From Helianthus annuus (Eukaryota; Streptophyta; Magnoliopsida; Asterales; Asteraceae), in contig NC_035443.2 of assembly GCF_002127325.2 (NCBI RefSeq), forward strand, positions 118,912,251 through 118,976,250: a stretch of DNA of 64,000 bases. The letters run 5' to 3'. How positions within the stretch are numbered: the first letter of the stretch is position 1; every line of letters starts with the position of its first letter. Shown piece by piece: positions 1 through 10,620 of this stretch. The translations under genes and the position numbers were made by a program. Under the pieces are notes generated by a model that worked only from the letters and a program-made list of their open reading frames with translations, searched no databases and was not told where the DNA came from.

Positions 1-2380
1 TCAATAACCGCAAACCGAATTTGAAGTATCTAGAACCGTTCGGGTCACCCTGTACAGTTATAGAGCCTAATGGTAAGTTTGGTTCAAAGTGCATTAAGGG
101 AATCTTTGTTGGTTATGCCAATCCATTGCGACGTGTCTTCGTTCCAAGTTGAATGTCAAGGTCACACTATGTCGCCACAGAATCCTGGAGATTCATGGCG
201 TTATCATTATGACAAACTTTGGGATTCGTTTGACATGAGAGAAGAATCAGAGGAAGATGAAGATTTCTTTGATGTGCTGGATATTTTGCGAGAGTATGAG
301 TCGCAGCTCAGGTTCCCATCGGAGTATTCTAGAAGACCTCGGGAAACTTCAAATGATGATGAAGCAGGTCCTAGCAATGTTGGTGAACATGATGATGAAG
401 TTGCTCCTGGTAATCAGTCGGAGGTGAATGATAATCAAGAAGCTGAAAACATGCCAGTTTTTTATCATGGTGATTCAGACTCTGAGGGGGAGCAGATCCA
501 GTTTTCAAGTCAAACAAACCAAGTTGGTGAACAAGATGCAGATCAGAATGTTACTAATCTGGAGGGAAATGTTGATGTTCCAAGCGAAGTGATGCCGCGA
601 ACTCTTTCTTATCATCCAGAGGAGTTGATCATAGGAGAATTGCATTCAGGCATTCGTACAAGACGTCAAATAGACCAGGGCTTAACTTGTTTTTATTATA
701 CAGTAGCACCTTTACAAACTGAATTTTCATTAAGTTGTTTTATCTCGCAGGTCGAACCGAGAACTTACAAAGAGGCGCTTACTGAAGACTCTTGGGTCAT
801 AGCGATGCAAGAAGAGTTAAGTCAGTTTGAAAAGTTAGGAGTGTGGAAGTTAGTGGATTTGCCGGATGGTCAAAGGAAAATCAATACGAAATGGGTATTC
901 AAGTGTAAGAGAGACGACAGAGGAGTGGTTGTAAGAAACAAAGCTCGACTCGTTGTTCAGGGCTTTAGTCAACAGGAGGGGATTGATTTTACAGAAGTCT
1001 ATGCTCCTGTGGCAAGACTAGAGGCAATCAGAATTTTCCTAGCATTTGCGTCTTGGAAGAACTTCAAAGTTTATCAGTTGGATGTTAAATCAGCATTTCT
1101 TTATGGGAAGGTCAAAGAGGAGGTTTATGTCGGTCAGCCGCCGGGCTTTACTGACCCAATCCACAAGAACAAGGTCTACCTATTGGACAAAGCGCTGTAT
1201 GCTTTACATCAGGCCCCGAGAGCTTGGTACGAGACTTTGTCTCAACACCTACTCGCTAACAAGTTCATACGTGGAAAAGTGGATGCCACTCTTTTCACTA
1301 AAGAGGTCGACGGACATCTTCTGATAGTTCAGATTTATGTGTACGATATAATTTTTGGGACAACGAATGAGAAATTGTGCAAAGATTTCGAACAGGTGAT
1401 GAAGCAAAAAATTCGAAATGTCATCAATGGGGGAGATGAAGTTCTTTCTGGGTTTACAGGTTGAACAACTACCTGACGGAATTTTCATTCACCAGACGAA
1501 GTACGTGCATGATATTCTAGAGAAATTTGGAATGTCATATTCTACTCCTGCTGCTACCCCACTTGCGACTAATCATGGGATTCACCCAGATCTCACTAGA
1601 GACAGGGCTGATGAAACGTTCTACCGTTCCATGATAGGTTCTTTGATGTATCTAACTGCTTCACGTCCTAATATCATTTACCCAACATGCCTCGCAGCAA
1701 GATATCAATCTAACCCGAGAGCTTCGCACATGATCATTGTCAAGAGGATATTACGGTACTTGAAAGGAACACCCACATTGGGGTTGTGGTATCCTAGAAA
1801 AGGCGATTTTAAGCTCGAAGGGTATTCCGATTCGGATTTCGGATGCTGCAAAGTCAATACAAAATCAACAACTGCAGGATGCCAGTTCTTTGGACCTAGA
1901 TTGGTTACCTGGCAGTGTAAGAAACAAACGTCTGTGGCGCTATCTACATGTGAAGCGGAGTACGTTTCTGCTAGCAGTTGCTGCTCTCAGATCCTGTGGA
2001 TACAGCAACAAATGCGCGACTACGGTTTGCAGTTTCTTAACACACCTCTGTTTGTTGATAATGAGGCCGCAATAAATATAACAACGAATCCAGTACATCA
2101 CGCTAAAACTAAACATATAGAGATTCGTCATCACTTTATTCGCGATTGTTTCGAGAAAAAGTTGATACGAATTGAGAAAATCCACACTGACGAACAAAAA
2201 GCTGATTTGCATACCAAAGCTTTTGATAAAAATCGGTTTCAATATTTGTTAAAACTTAAAGGTATGAAATTGCTTTCGGTGTCGGATGGAATTATGAGTG
2301 TTGATGAGAGTACTGTTGCGGATGAAGACGAGAAACAATCTGCAATGGTTTGTCGACTTTTTACGTGTTTTGGTATTTAG
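1..2380 (+). pseudogene. Copia pol fragment: integrase end, reverse transcriptase, RNase H (broken)
   Basis: Frame 3 opens with the integrase C-terminal region ([18 protein letters not shown], then GIFVGYA). It shifts near 125-140 into the long frame from 70 to 1464. That frame carries an acidic linker and then the RVT_2-type reverse transcriptase ([46 protein letters not shown]). A one-base insertion in an A run near 1407-1412 moves the reading into the 1418-2380 frame, which holds the end of RT and the RNase H (CEAEYVSASSC, then the HVDIR-like HIEIRHHFIRD and KADLHTKAF). The RT active-site box normally reads YVDD; here codon 1342-1344 encodes Tyr, giving YVYD, so a metal-binding aspartate is lost. 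The copy cannot encode an active enzyme. Confidence 0.88.
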
Positions 2381-4002
2381 GGGGAGTAGATAGTTGTAAA
2401 TAGATATATTTTCAGATAATACAAAAATAGTAAAAAATGCAAAAATACAAAAACATAATAAAATTGAAAAAGAGCTTGTGTATATAGGGAAAATGATAGT
2501 ACATCGGCTAGACAATTACAGTATGCTAAAGAATTGTAAAGACTAAATGAGTTAAACAGTCTCACTAATGATGTGTCGATAGGTTTTCACACACTTAGTA
2601 GATTTATTCGGGATATAAACCTAAAATTTCAAACTTGCGAAATTCGTGGGGAACACTACTTGGATATATAGGTAACCCCTGAAATCTCGTTTGAAAGGTC
2701 TCGTATTCTGATATACTAGGTTTTTATACTCAATGATGTCTGGGGTATTATTCCGGGACTTCTGCTGAACGGAAGTTCTGACCTAGTCCTTGGATAATAC
2801 TTTCACCAAATGCTTGAAACATAGCATAAACCCTCAGCATGCAGATGAAACAATAAAATTGATAGTGGCTGTTGTTTTAGCTAAAAGATCCTCTACAGGG
2901 GACATACTAAAAAGTCGAAGCTGATATCTCTCTGCGTATATGGAAGTATCGACCTGAGATCCCTCGGCCCTCGCATACCTAATTTATGTACAGATATCAT
3001 TGTAGTATACTCACCTGTAAGACTGAATATTGGGATTCTGGATACGAGAGTATATTCAAGAGGTGGGACACATGATTTGAGCTAAGTTCATAAGTCATCT
3101 AAATCGTATCCTGAATAGATTGAAATCTGTGTGAGAATTTAAGATGGATCAGTATATCGACAATCGAGGTGAATTGTTTAAGTCTGAGCATGTAATTAAG
3201 CTTAACGGTACTAGTAATTTGTCTGAAAAGCTGATATGATTCCCTGACACGCTCGCCAAAAATAAGTTTGTATATAGTTCAACTTCTTTATTTTTCTACA
3301 ATTTAAGTTTTCTGCATTTCATTTCGTAGGTTAGAACACATTATAAAATCCAAAAAGATTTTATTTCTGCTTTATTTTTGACAAACCAAAGTAGAGAGTT
3401 GATTGTTGGATTCTCGAAGATTGAAGCAGATGCAGGAAAGTTCTGAGCTGAATAATGAGGAGAGCTTACTTTGTCAGAGATTGAGATGTTTTTCAAAGAT
3501 AAAACAAGTTCATTAAGTTGATGCTTGTTACATTTTTTTTTTTTGTGTGTGAAAATGTTTTTTACAAAATCAGTTTGATTCGTCAAATGATCAACCAAGG
3601 TCATTAAATTGAACTTGGTAGATTAATTGAGTAATCAGGGTCATTAACTTGGACCTGAATACTTGAGTGGATTTCTAAAGCTGATTGAGTTTGTAAAATT
3701 TTATTGTAGAGATAAGTTTGTAATGTTATTGGTTGAGTAACAGTTTTGGACTTCATTATTTCCAACGGAAGCTAAATGTCAAAGCTTGAACCAGATTTTT
3801 CAGATCCCAACATATTGAGAGGGGGAGTCTGTGAAAGGGGGAGTCTACATCAACAGTCAATGGGAAGATGGAAGTTAGAGTCAGGTTGTAATCATAAACC
3901 TGTGAAGATAGAGTGATTATGATATAAAGACAGAGAGTTGGAGAAAAGACTAAGACTGAAGACTCAGGAGCTGAAGACTACGTCAACATCTAAGGGGGAG
4001 TC
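2381..4002 (+). other. Long 3' untranslated tail of element C
   Basis: No coding capacity was seen. Several runs of GGGGGAG recur (2380, 3822, 3837, 3992), like repeated polypurine tracts; the last one abuts the LTR. The segment about 2566-3130 is the same sequence, in element sense, as the tail of A (+ strand 18840-19400) and of B (4500-5270). It is therefore a conserved family tail and not random flank. Confidence 0.7.
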
Positions 4003-4452
4003 TGTTGATGCATGGAATGTCTGTTGACTACGTCTGCAATAGGTCTTAGGTCAAAGTAGGTCAAGACAGGGTCTTGAAAGTCAAAATCATGTATTATGTA
4101 ATAGATCCGCTTTTGTGAACATGGTTTGTGGTAGGTTCGCTTATGTGTCAGGCATAGGTTCGCTTATTAGTCATCAGGTATGGTCCGCTTATATGTCAAT
4201 ATAGTACGTTCGCTTATTCAGCAGTCCATATAAGCGAACCTCCAACACTATAAATACCTGATTAGTTGGACGTTGAAGCGAACCTGTCTCATTGCTTTGT
4301 TACCGAAACTCTGTCAAATTTACATCAGAAAGCAATAAAATGAAAGGAATTGAATAGGAAAGCTGTTGTAACTTCATTTACGTTGATTCTGCCTTCGTAC
4401 GTGAAGATGAACGTTCTCTACTGACTATTCAGGGTCGGAACACGGTCCAACA
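4003..4452 (+). repeat. 3' LTR of element C (450 bp)
   Basis: The LTR is bounded by TGTTGATG and CCAACA directly after the polypurine tract. A TATA box (TATAAATA) sits at 4249-4256. Between about 4105 and 4285 the word GGTTCGCTTA, or its complement TAAGCGAACC, recurs with varied spacers. Confidence 0.85.
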
Positions 4453-4499
4453 AAATTTTTAAATGTTTTTAACTTTTGAAAATTTAAAAAGTTACTATC

Positions 4500-5255
4500 A
4501 AGTCCTGGTATAATACCCCAGATATCACCACGCACAAAGACCTAGTATGTCAGAAATAGAAAATCTTTCAAACAAGATTTCGGGGGTTACCCATATATCC
4601 GAGAGATGTTCCCCACGAGATAAGTAAGTTATTCGAATTTAGGTTTATATCTCGAAAACAATCTACTAAATGAATAAAAACCTACTGACATATCCTTAGT
4701 GAGATCGTTTATCACATTAAACATTCCATATCTTTAGCGGGTTGTGATAGTCGATTGATGTACACTAATGATATTTGTAAACGGGTAAATGCGAAATCGT
4801 GAGAGCTCAGGTTAGAACTTCCGTTCGTACCAAGAGATGACGGCTCGACTTTAGGTGTGTCCCGTTTGGGGATCTTTTCTTCAACAGCACATGATTAGCA
4901 TTTTTCAATGTTTCATCATTTTTTATGCTGAGGGCTGGCTTTAAGATTAAAGCTTATGCAAAGTATTATACGAGGACTAGGCTATTGCTCCCGCAAAATC
5001 AGAAGTCCTGGTATAATACCCCAGATATCACCACGCACAAAGACCTAGTATGTCAGAAATAGAAAATCTTTCAAACAAGATTTCGGGGGTTACCCATATA
5101 TCCGAGAGATGTTCCCCACGAGATAAGTAAGTTATTCGAATTTAGGTTTATATCTTGAAAACAATCTACTAAATGAATAAAAACCTACTGACATATCCTT
5201 AGTGAGATCGTTTATCACATTAAACATTCCATATCTTTAGCGGGTTGTGATAGTC
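4500..5255. repeat. Near-perfect direct duplication in the tail of element B
   Basis: The 253 bases at 4500-4752 recur at 5003-5255 with a single difference (ctcgaaa versus cttgaaa). The 250 bases between them match the adjoining tail of element A, so one copy is the original arrangement and the other is an added duplicate. A 33-base piece at 4453-4485 is also identical to 5303-5335. The related copy in A (about 19140-19400) is much more diverged, so the duplication is recent or an assembly artefact. Confidence 0.85.
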
Positions 5256-5980
5256 CACTGATGTACTATCATTTCCTCATTTCACAACAAAACTCATTTT
5301 TGAAATTTTTAAATGTTTTTAACTTTTGAAAATTTTATCATGTTTTTGTATTTTCAAATTTTTGAAATTTCTAAAACTTTTTACTCCCCCTAAAATCAAA
5401 ATATGTTTCAATTTTGATTTTCTAGGAAAAGTTGAAAACAAACTGTACAATAATCTGACAACTGTTCTTTCAAGCTTTAAATCTCCATCCACTTGGCATA
5501 AACAATTAGAACTCCCCCTTACAACAAACTATTTTCCCATTATGATTTCAAAACACTTAAGTTTGTTTTAATCAAAATGATTTTTCCGAAAAATAAGTTT
5601 TGTTGATTTTACCACTTATAGAAATGAGGATATGATCATCACATTGTTTTTCAAACCTTTGAATGAAAGTTAAATCAATGTTCAACTTAATGACCTTGAT
5701 TAACCACTTCACAATTTTAAGAATATCACCACTTGTAGGTTGAAATGATACATATAGAAAGATGCCGATTCCTACTCCACACTTACCAACCTGTAGAATT
5801 TTTAACAATTTTAAATCTTTCACAAAAACAAATTTTCAAGAATAATGCCGATTCATGCTCCACGATTAACCACTTGGGAGCTCCGGCAAGTCAGGTTTTT
5901 CAGTTAAAGAGATTCTCCCAAGCCTGACAGACCTTGGGAGATTCCGAGTCATCAACACTCGGTTTCTTTGTTTTTTTCTC

Positions 5981-7140
5981 TTAAAATTCTTTAACCCCCT
6001 TGACCTTCCCGTCAATCATTTTTCCAAAAATGTTTTGCACAATGGGTTTAAAGGTCTTTTCAACATCAAATTCTTTCTTTTCAGCAAAGAATTGATTTGA
6101 AATTTCAAACTTTCCAATTTTAGATTTTAAATTTTCAACCCGCAATGGTGGAAAATTTGCATCATCCAATGGTGGTACTGATTTTTCTTCTTTTGATTCA
6201 ACTTGTGGCTCCTCTGACTTTGTGGAATCAGATTCATCGCCAGAAGATAGCTCCTCTGATTTTGACGAATCAGAATCATTGCTAGAACTATCATCAGATC
6301 TCTTTACAACCCATTTTTGGTTGTCAAGGTTTGCTTTTCTTTTATAAAACCTCTTTGAACATTCACCAACCTCAAATATTGAATTTTTGAAAACTATAAA
6401 AGGTTTGGTTGGCGGTTCATTTTGAACCATCTTCTCTTTCAATTAGAGAGACACTCCCTGTTTTGAATGAATTGCCATGGGACAATTCTTGGCAATATGA
6501 CCATTTTTTTTTTTGCATTGAAAACAAGTTCTTGTTTCTTTCTTCTGAATAACTTTATTATCAACTCAAATTGCTTCTTTGCAAAGAATTCTCTGTTAGT
6601 CTGCTTCCAGAATGAACTTTTCTCCTCTTCTTCCGAGTTTGCTCCTGAAACAAATACTGTTTTTGTTTTAGAAATTTTCTCATTTTTATAATTTTCAGGT
6701 GGAATAAAACCGAATCCTTTCTTTTTGAAATGACCATTATGGTTTGGTTTCTTTAGAAAACCAGAACCAGAACTGTAACCCTTTTTCTTGTTTTCTCTTT
6801 GTTGTACTCTTGAGGTATATTTTTTAAGTTTTTCAGAAAAATTTACATCTTTTATTTCAGAAATATTAATTTCTGTTAGTTTGAAAACCTTTTTGATCAT
6901 TTCAGTTTTGACACCTCTTATTGGAAATTCTTCATCAGAATATAATTTGTCAGAATCATTCAAAGTATATGCCACTTTGAACGTTTCATCATTCAAATTA
7001 GATTTTGATAACAGAAATTCTTTATTGTAAACTCTTTTGTCGTGTTTGACTTTTGAACTTGACATGTCGGGTTCAGACTTCGACTCTGATTTTGACTCCG
7101 ACTTTGACTCCTCTGACTCATCTTTTTCCAACACCTGATC
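5981..7140 (-). pseudogene. C-terminal part of element B gag
   Basis: This is the continuation of the gag interrupted at 24812. It has a Ser/Glu/Lys-rich stretch (DESEESKSESKSES), a region shared with A (FKVAYTLNDSDKLYSDEEF), basic Gly/Phe-rich segments, and the terminal acidic-serine tail. The second zinc knuckle seen in A is destroyed here: the frame shifts near 6440-6560 and the reading ends in an unrelated stop at 6439. The rest continues in the 6442-5981 frame. The protein would have been a nucleocapsid-type RNA-binding protein. Confidence 0.75.
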
Positions 7141-7502
7141 TGTAGGATCGTTCTCTGACCTAATTGAGTCAAGCAGAAGAGCTTTTCCTGATTTGAGCGG
7201 CGGAAACAAACAAATCAGGTTCAATTCAGCAAGTATTCACCTTTAAACTGTTGATTCTATTGATACAGATGACGTTTACAGCCCTGACAACACTTCGGCA
7301 GCACTTCGTGGCTCACCGGAAGAAAACACACACACTAACTCTATGATTTCGCTTCAAAGGACAAACTATATACAGTGCACGTGATTTCGCTCCAACATAC
7401 ATGACCTTATGAGCGAAATCAAACATATACAACATGAGCGAAATCAGTAATGTACACAAGAGCGAAATCAAGGATAAGGGTTTCGCACCAAGACCACAGG
7501 TC
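7141..7502 (-). repeat. 3' LTR of element A, distal part
   Basis: On the plus strand it begins TGTAGGATCG and breaks at AGGTC (7498-7502), where element G inserted. It continues at 17974. A G-box CACGTG lies at about 7378-7383, and several GAGCGAAATC words fall between 7380 and 7490. Confidence 0.9.
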
Positions 7503-8240
7503 TGTTATGGGTGAAATTCTGAGCCCATATCCTGGAAAGTATCTTGATATATATCTTGTTTATATTGTATCTGTTTACATCCGGGATGCTAGTTCAGGAT
7601 ATTGGTAACATCCTGAATGGTATCCTCGGGATTACTAATGGATTATGTGCAGGCACGTGGGTTAAAAGCTAGCAACGTTAACAAGACTTATTCCACGGAA
7701 GACTCGGTCCAAGTCGTTCAAGGGAAGACGTTGGAGCCGTCATACTTGCTTTACAACGTTCATGAAGGAATATTCGGTTCAGCCCATATTTGTAGGGATT
7801 ATTGTTTGTAATTCATTACTATAAATAGTGGGTATATCAGATCAACTAGGACATCACAATCACACTCTCTACACTCTCAACACTTGCTCTCTCGCAACTT
7901 TCACAAAATTCATTGTAACACTTAGCGATCTGATCCATATCCTGCACTGTATCCTGAAGTTTAAAGCAATAAGAAGAACTAGGCAGCTGCGATTGTCAGC
8001 TCCCGAGGTTTTATGACGGCGATCTAGATTGATCAAGGGCTTTCCTCGTACATCTCGTGTCATTTACTTTACCTTTTTGCTCATTGTTTGATCGTAGATA
8101 CAGCTCAATATCCTGAGCCGTATCCTGAACACTGTTTTTCCAAAGAACATAACCAGCATATTTTCAACACACTTTTTAGCACACTACCTCACTTAACTAA
8201 TTTGATCACTTAATTGCTTCGGTAATTTTTGACCAAAACA
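7503..8240 (+). repeat. 5' LTR of element G
   Basis: TGTTATGG to CCAAAACA, 738 bp, with a TATA box TATAAATAG at 7820-7828. The word ATCCTG or CAGGAT recurs through it. Confidence 0.93.
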
Positions 8241-8243
8241 GTT

Positions 8244-8261
8244 TGGCGCCCACCGTGGGGC
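8244..8261 (+). promoter_or_regulatory. Primer binding site of element G
   Basis: TGGCGCCCACCGTGGGGC lies three bases after the LTR end. It has the form of a tRNA 3'-end complement typical of Tat-type Gypsy elements. I do not assign the tRNA. Confidence 0.8.
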
Positions 8262-8344
8262 AAGTGGTGCTCTCTTTACTAAAAATCTTGGTGAAATCGT
8301 TAATTGGTTTTCTGTTTTCAAAACTTTTTGCCACATTGTTTACA

Positions 8345-10620
8345 ATGGCCTCAAGATCAAACATGAGCTCTTCTACTGTGTCTGCTACAACTTCTGCAAC
8401 AGTTGGTTCGGTGCTTCCACCGCCTCCTCCAAGGATGCCAGCCTCTACACAATCTCAAGATGTTATCCCTACTCGGAGTGTCCAGGGATCTGCTCCTGTT
8501 TAGCTTCTAACGATGAAATTCTAACCTTGTTTGGAAGTGTGCAGGAACAAATGAGGCAGCAACAGGAAACAAACCAAATGCTTTTAAGGGAAATACAACT
8601 CCTGAAGTCTGGCTCGAGCAGATCTGCTGAGGATAATGTCACTCCATTACATCCCAGAGTGTTGAACTTTAGTTCAGCTGTGTATGCTGAGGATAACAGG
8701 GGGAATATCGTGCCCAGCCTTCCTCAGAATCATACTCCTGAAATACCCTCCTCGGTCAGGATATCGACTGTGAGAAGCTCAGGATATGCTTCAGGATATG
8801 GGCAAAATCCTCTAACGGGTAACATATCAAATAATAATAATGCTATTACCGCTAACAGTGTTGGATCTTTGCAGGATACAACTGTAGCGTCAGAATTATC
8901 CAGGGAACTTCATAAATTAAAGGATATGATATCCAGTGTACCTGGGGTGGTGCAGCCAATTCCTGAAGTGTCCCAGGATAGCCACAGGGTATCTCGGTTC
9001 GTGCATCCTATATGTGATGCTGAAATCCCAAAAAGATTTCAGACTCCGAACATGAAACTCTACGACGGAACCACGGATCCTGAAGAGCATATTGCCCAGT
9101 ATAGGGAAAGGATGGAGATCAACCCTATCCCTCCAGATCTCAAGGAAGCCTGCTTGTGCAAGGGTTTTGGTTCAACCTTGACAGGATCGGCTTTGAAATG
9201 GCTCCTGAATGCTCCTCCACATTCGATTACATCTTTTGCTCACTTAGTAAATTTATTTAATAGTCAATTTTCTTGTAGTAGAAGCTTTGAAAAATTAACA
9301 AGTGATCTCTACAGGATAACACAAGGGCCTCAGGAATCCCTTAGGGATTATGTGAACAAATTCAGCCGGGAATCACTAGACATTCCTCATCTTGATGTTG
9401 CAACAGCTGTGCAAGCTTTCAAGATGGGGGTGCAAAAGGATTCTCAATTCTATCAAGACCTTGTAATGAACCCATGCAGGAACCTGGATGAAGCCCGGAA
9501 CAGGGCACTAAGATATATTCGGTTGGAGGATGACAGAAAAATGCAAGAAAAGATGAATGCATCCTCAACATATGAATTGACTAACAGGAAATCGGAATCC
9601 TCATATAGACCATATCGCTCTAAGCCATATGGCAGAAATGATAACAAGAGAGTGAATGCTGTTGAAGACGAGGATCCTGAAGAATATCCTGAATTATCGG
9701 AATATTGTTTTTCTGTTAATATACCTGAACTAATGTATGCTATGCAGGGTTTGGGAAATAAAGCCAGGTGGCCTCGAAAGAATCAACAAAAAGCAGATTG
9801 GAAAGACAAGTCGAAATGGTGTGCTTTCCACGAAGATTTTGGACATATGACTGAGGATTGCATCGCTCTGAGGAAAGAAATCAGCTACCTTCTAAGCAAG
9901 GGATATTTGAAAGATCTCTTAGGTAGAAAGAAGAATAAGGGTCAGGATACTGAGAAGGATCCTGAGCGAGCGGCATCACCCCCCGCCGATGCAAAGATAA
10001 TCAACTTCATTTCAGGAGGATCCGACATCTGTGGAACTTCGTATTCAGCAGCGAAGAGACATGCAAGGGAAGCTAAGGCCGAAAGAGGAGACAAACCTGT
10101 CAGGATGACTACCCTCACAACTGACAAAGTGATCACATTTGATGCAGATGATAGGGATACTGTCCAGGATCCTCACCATGATGCTCTGGTAATAACCTTA
10201 TATGTGGCTAACCATTTTGTACGCAGGATACTGGTTGATAATGGCAGCTCCGTCAACATAATACAACTGGAGACTCTGAAGAGAATGAATGTGTCTCCAA
10301 TGGATATCACTTCGAAGTCTACTGTGCTCGTCGGTTTCAGCGGAGAAGCTAGGAACACAGCGGGAGAGATAAAGCTGCCCGTATATGTCGAAGGAGTCAA
10401 CAAGATGCAACGTTTCTGTGTGATGGATTCTCTATCCTGCTATAACATCATCCTAGGAAGACCATGGATCCACGATATGAAGGCCGTTCCATCAACGTAT
10501 CACCAATGCATTAAGATCCCTACCCCTTGGGGGGTTGTCAAGATCGACAGTGATCAGCAGGAGGCGAAAGAATGCTACTCATCCTCGATGAAATCCTCGA
10601 CCAAACCTAGTGCAGCATAG
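8345..10620 (+). pseudogene. Gag and protease of element G
   Basis: An N-terminal Pro/Ser-rich piece starts at the ATG at 8345 and stops at 8501-8503. A one-base shift near 8490-8510 is needed to join it to the long frame from 8527. That frame carries a retrotransposon gag domain (FQTPNMKLYDGTTDPEEHI, then WLLNAPPHSITSF and DYVNKFSRESLDI). Next is a variant zinc knuckle CX2HX4HX4C (CAFHEDFGHMTEDC, near residue 435). An aspartic protease follows, with active-site box VDNGSS in place of the usual DTG/DSG form, and then LGRPWIHDM. A TAG at 10618 closes it. The frame then continues into RT, so the stop separates gag-protease from pol. Tat elements usually encode one polyprotein here, so I read the stop as a mutation. 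Confidence 0.85.

Larger units (their letters stand above)
1..4452 (+). mobile_element. Element C: Ty1/Copia retrotransposon, 5' part outside the window
   Basis: This is the 3' portion of a plus-strand Copia element. In order it shows the end of integrase, reverse transcriptase, RNase H, a 1.6-kb untranslated tail, a polypurine tract (AAGGGGGAGTC, about 3992-4002) and a 450-bp 3' LTR. The LTR starts TGTTGATG and ends TCCAACA, so the termini are the usual TGTTG/CAACA inverted pair. It lies inside the 3' region of minus-strand element B, whose sequence resumes at 4453. The 5' LTR, gag and protease are off the left edge. The tail between the pol stop and the LTR matches the 3' tail of elements A and B on the other strand, so C belongs to the same wider family. 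Confidence 0.85.

Noticed and set aside
4500..5255. Duplicated 253-bp blocks as an LTR pair
   Set aside because: No TG/CA ends, primer site or target duplication; the flanks match the interior of a family tail.
7617..8016. Short frames repeated at 17345-17819
   Set aside because: Their duplication is that of the two LTRs of G; they are LTR sequence, not genes.
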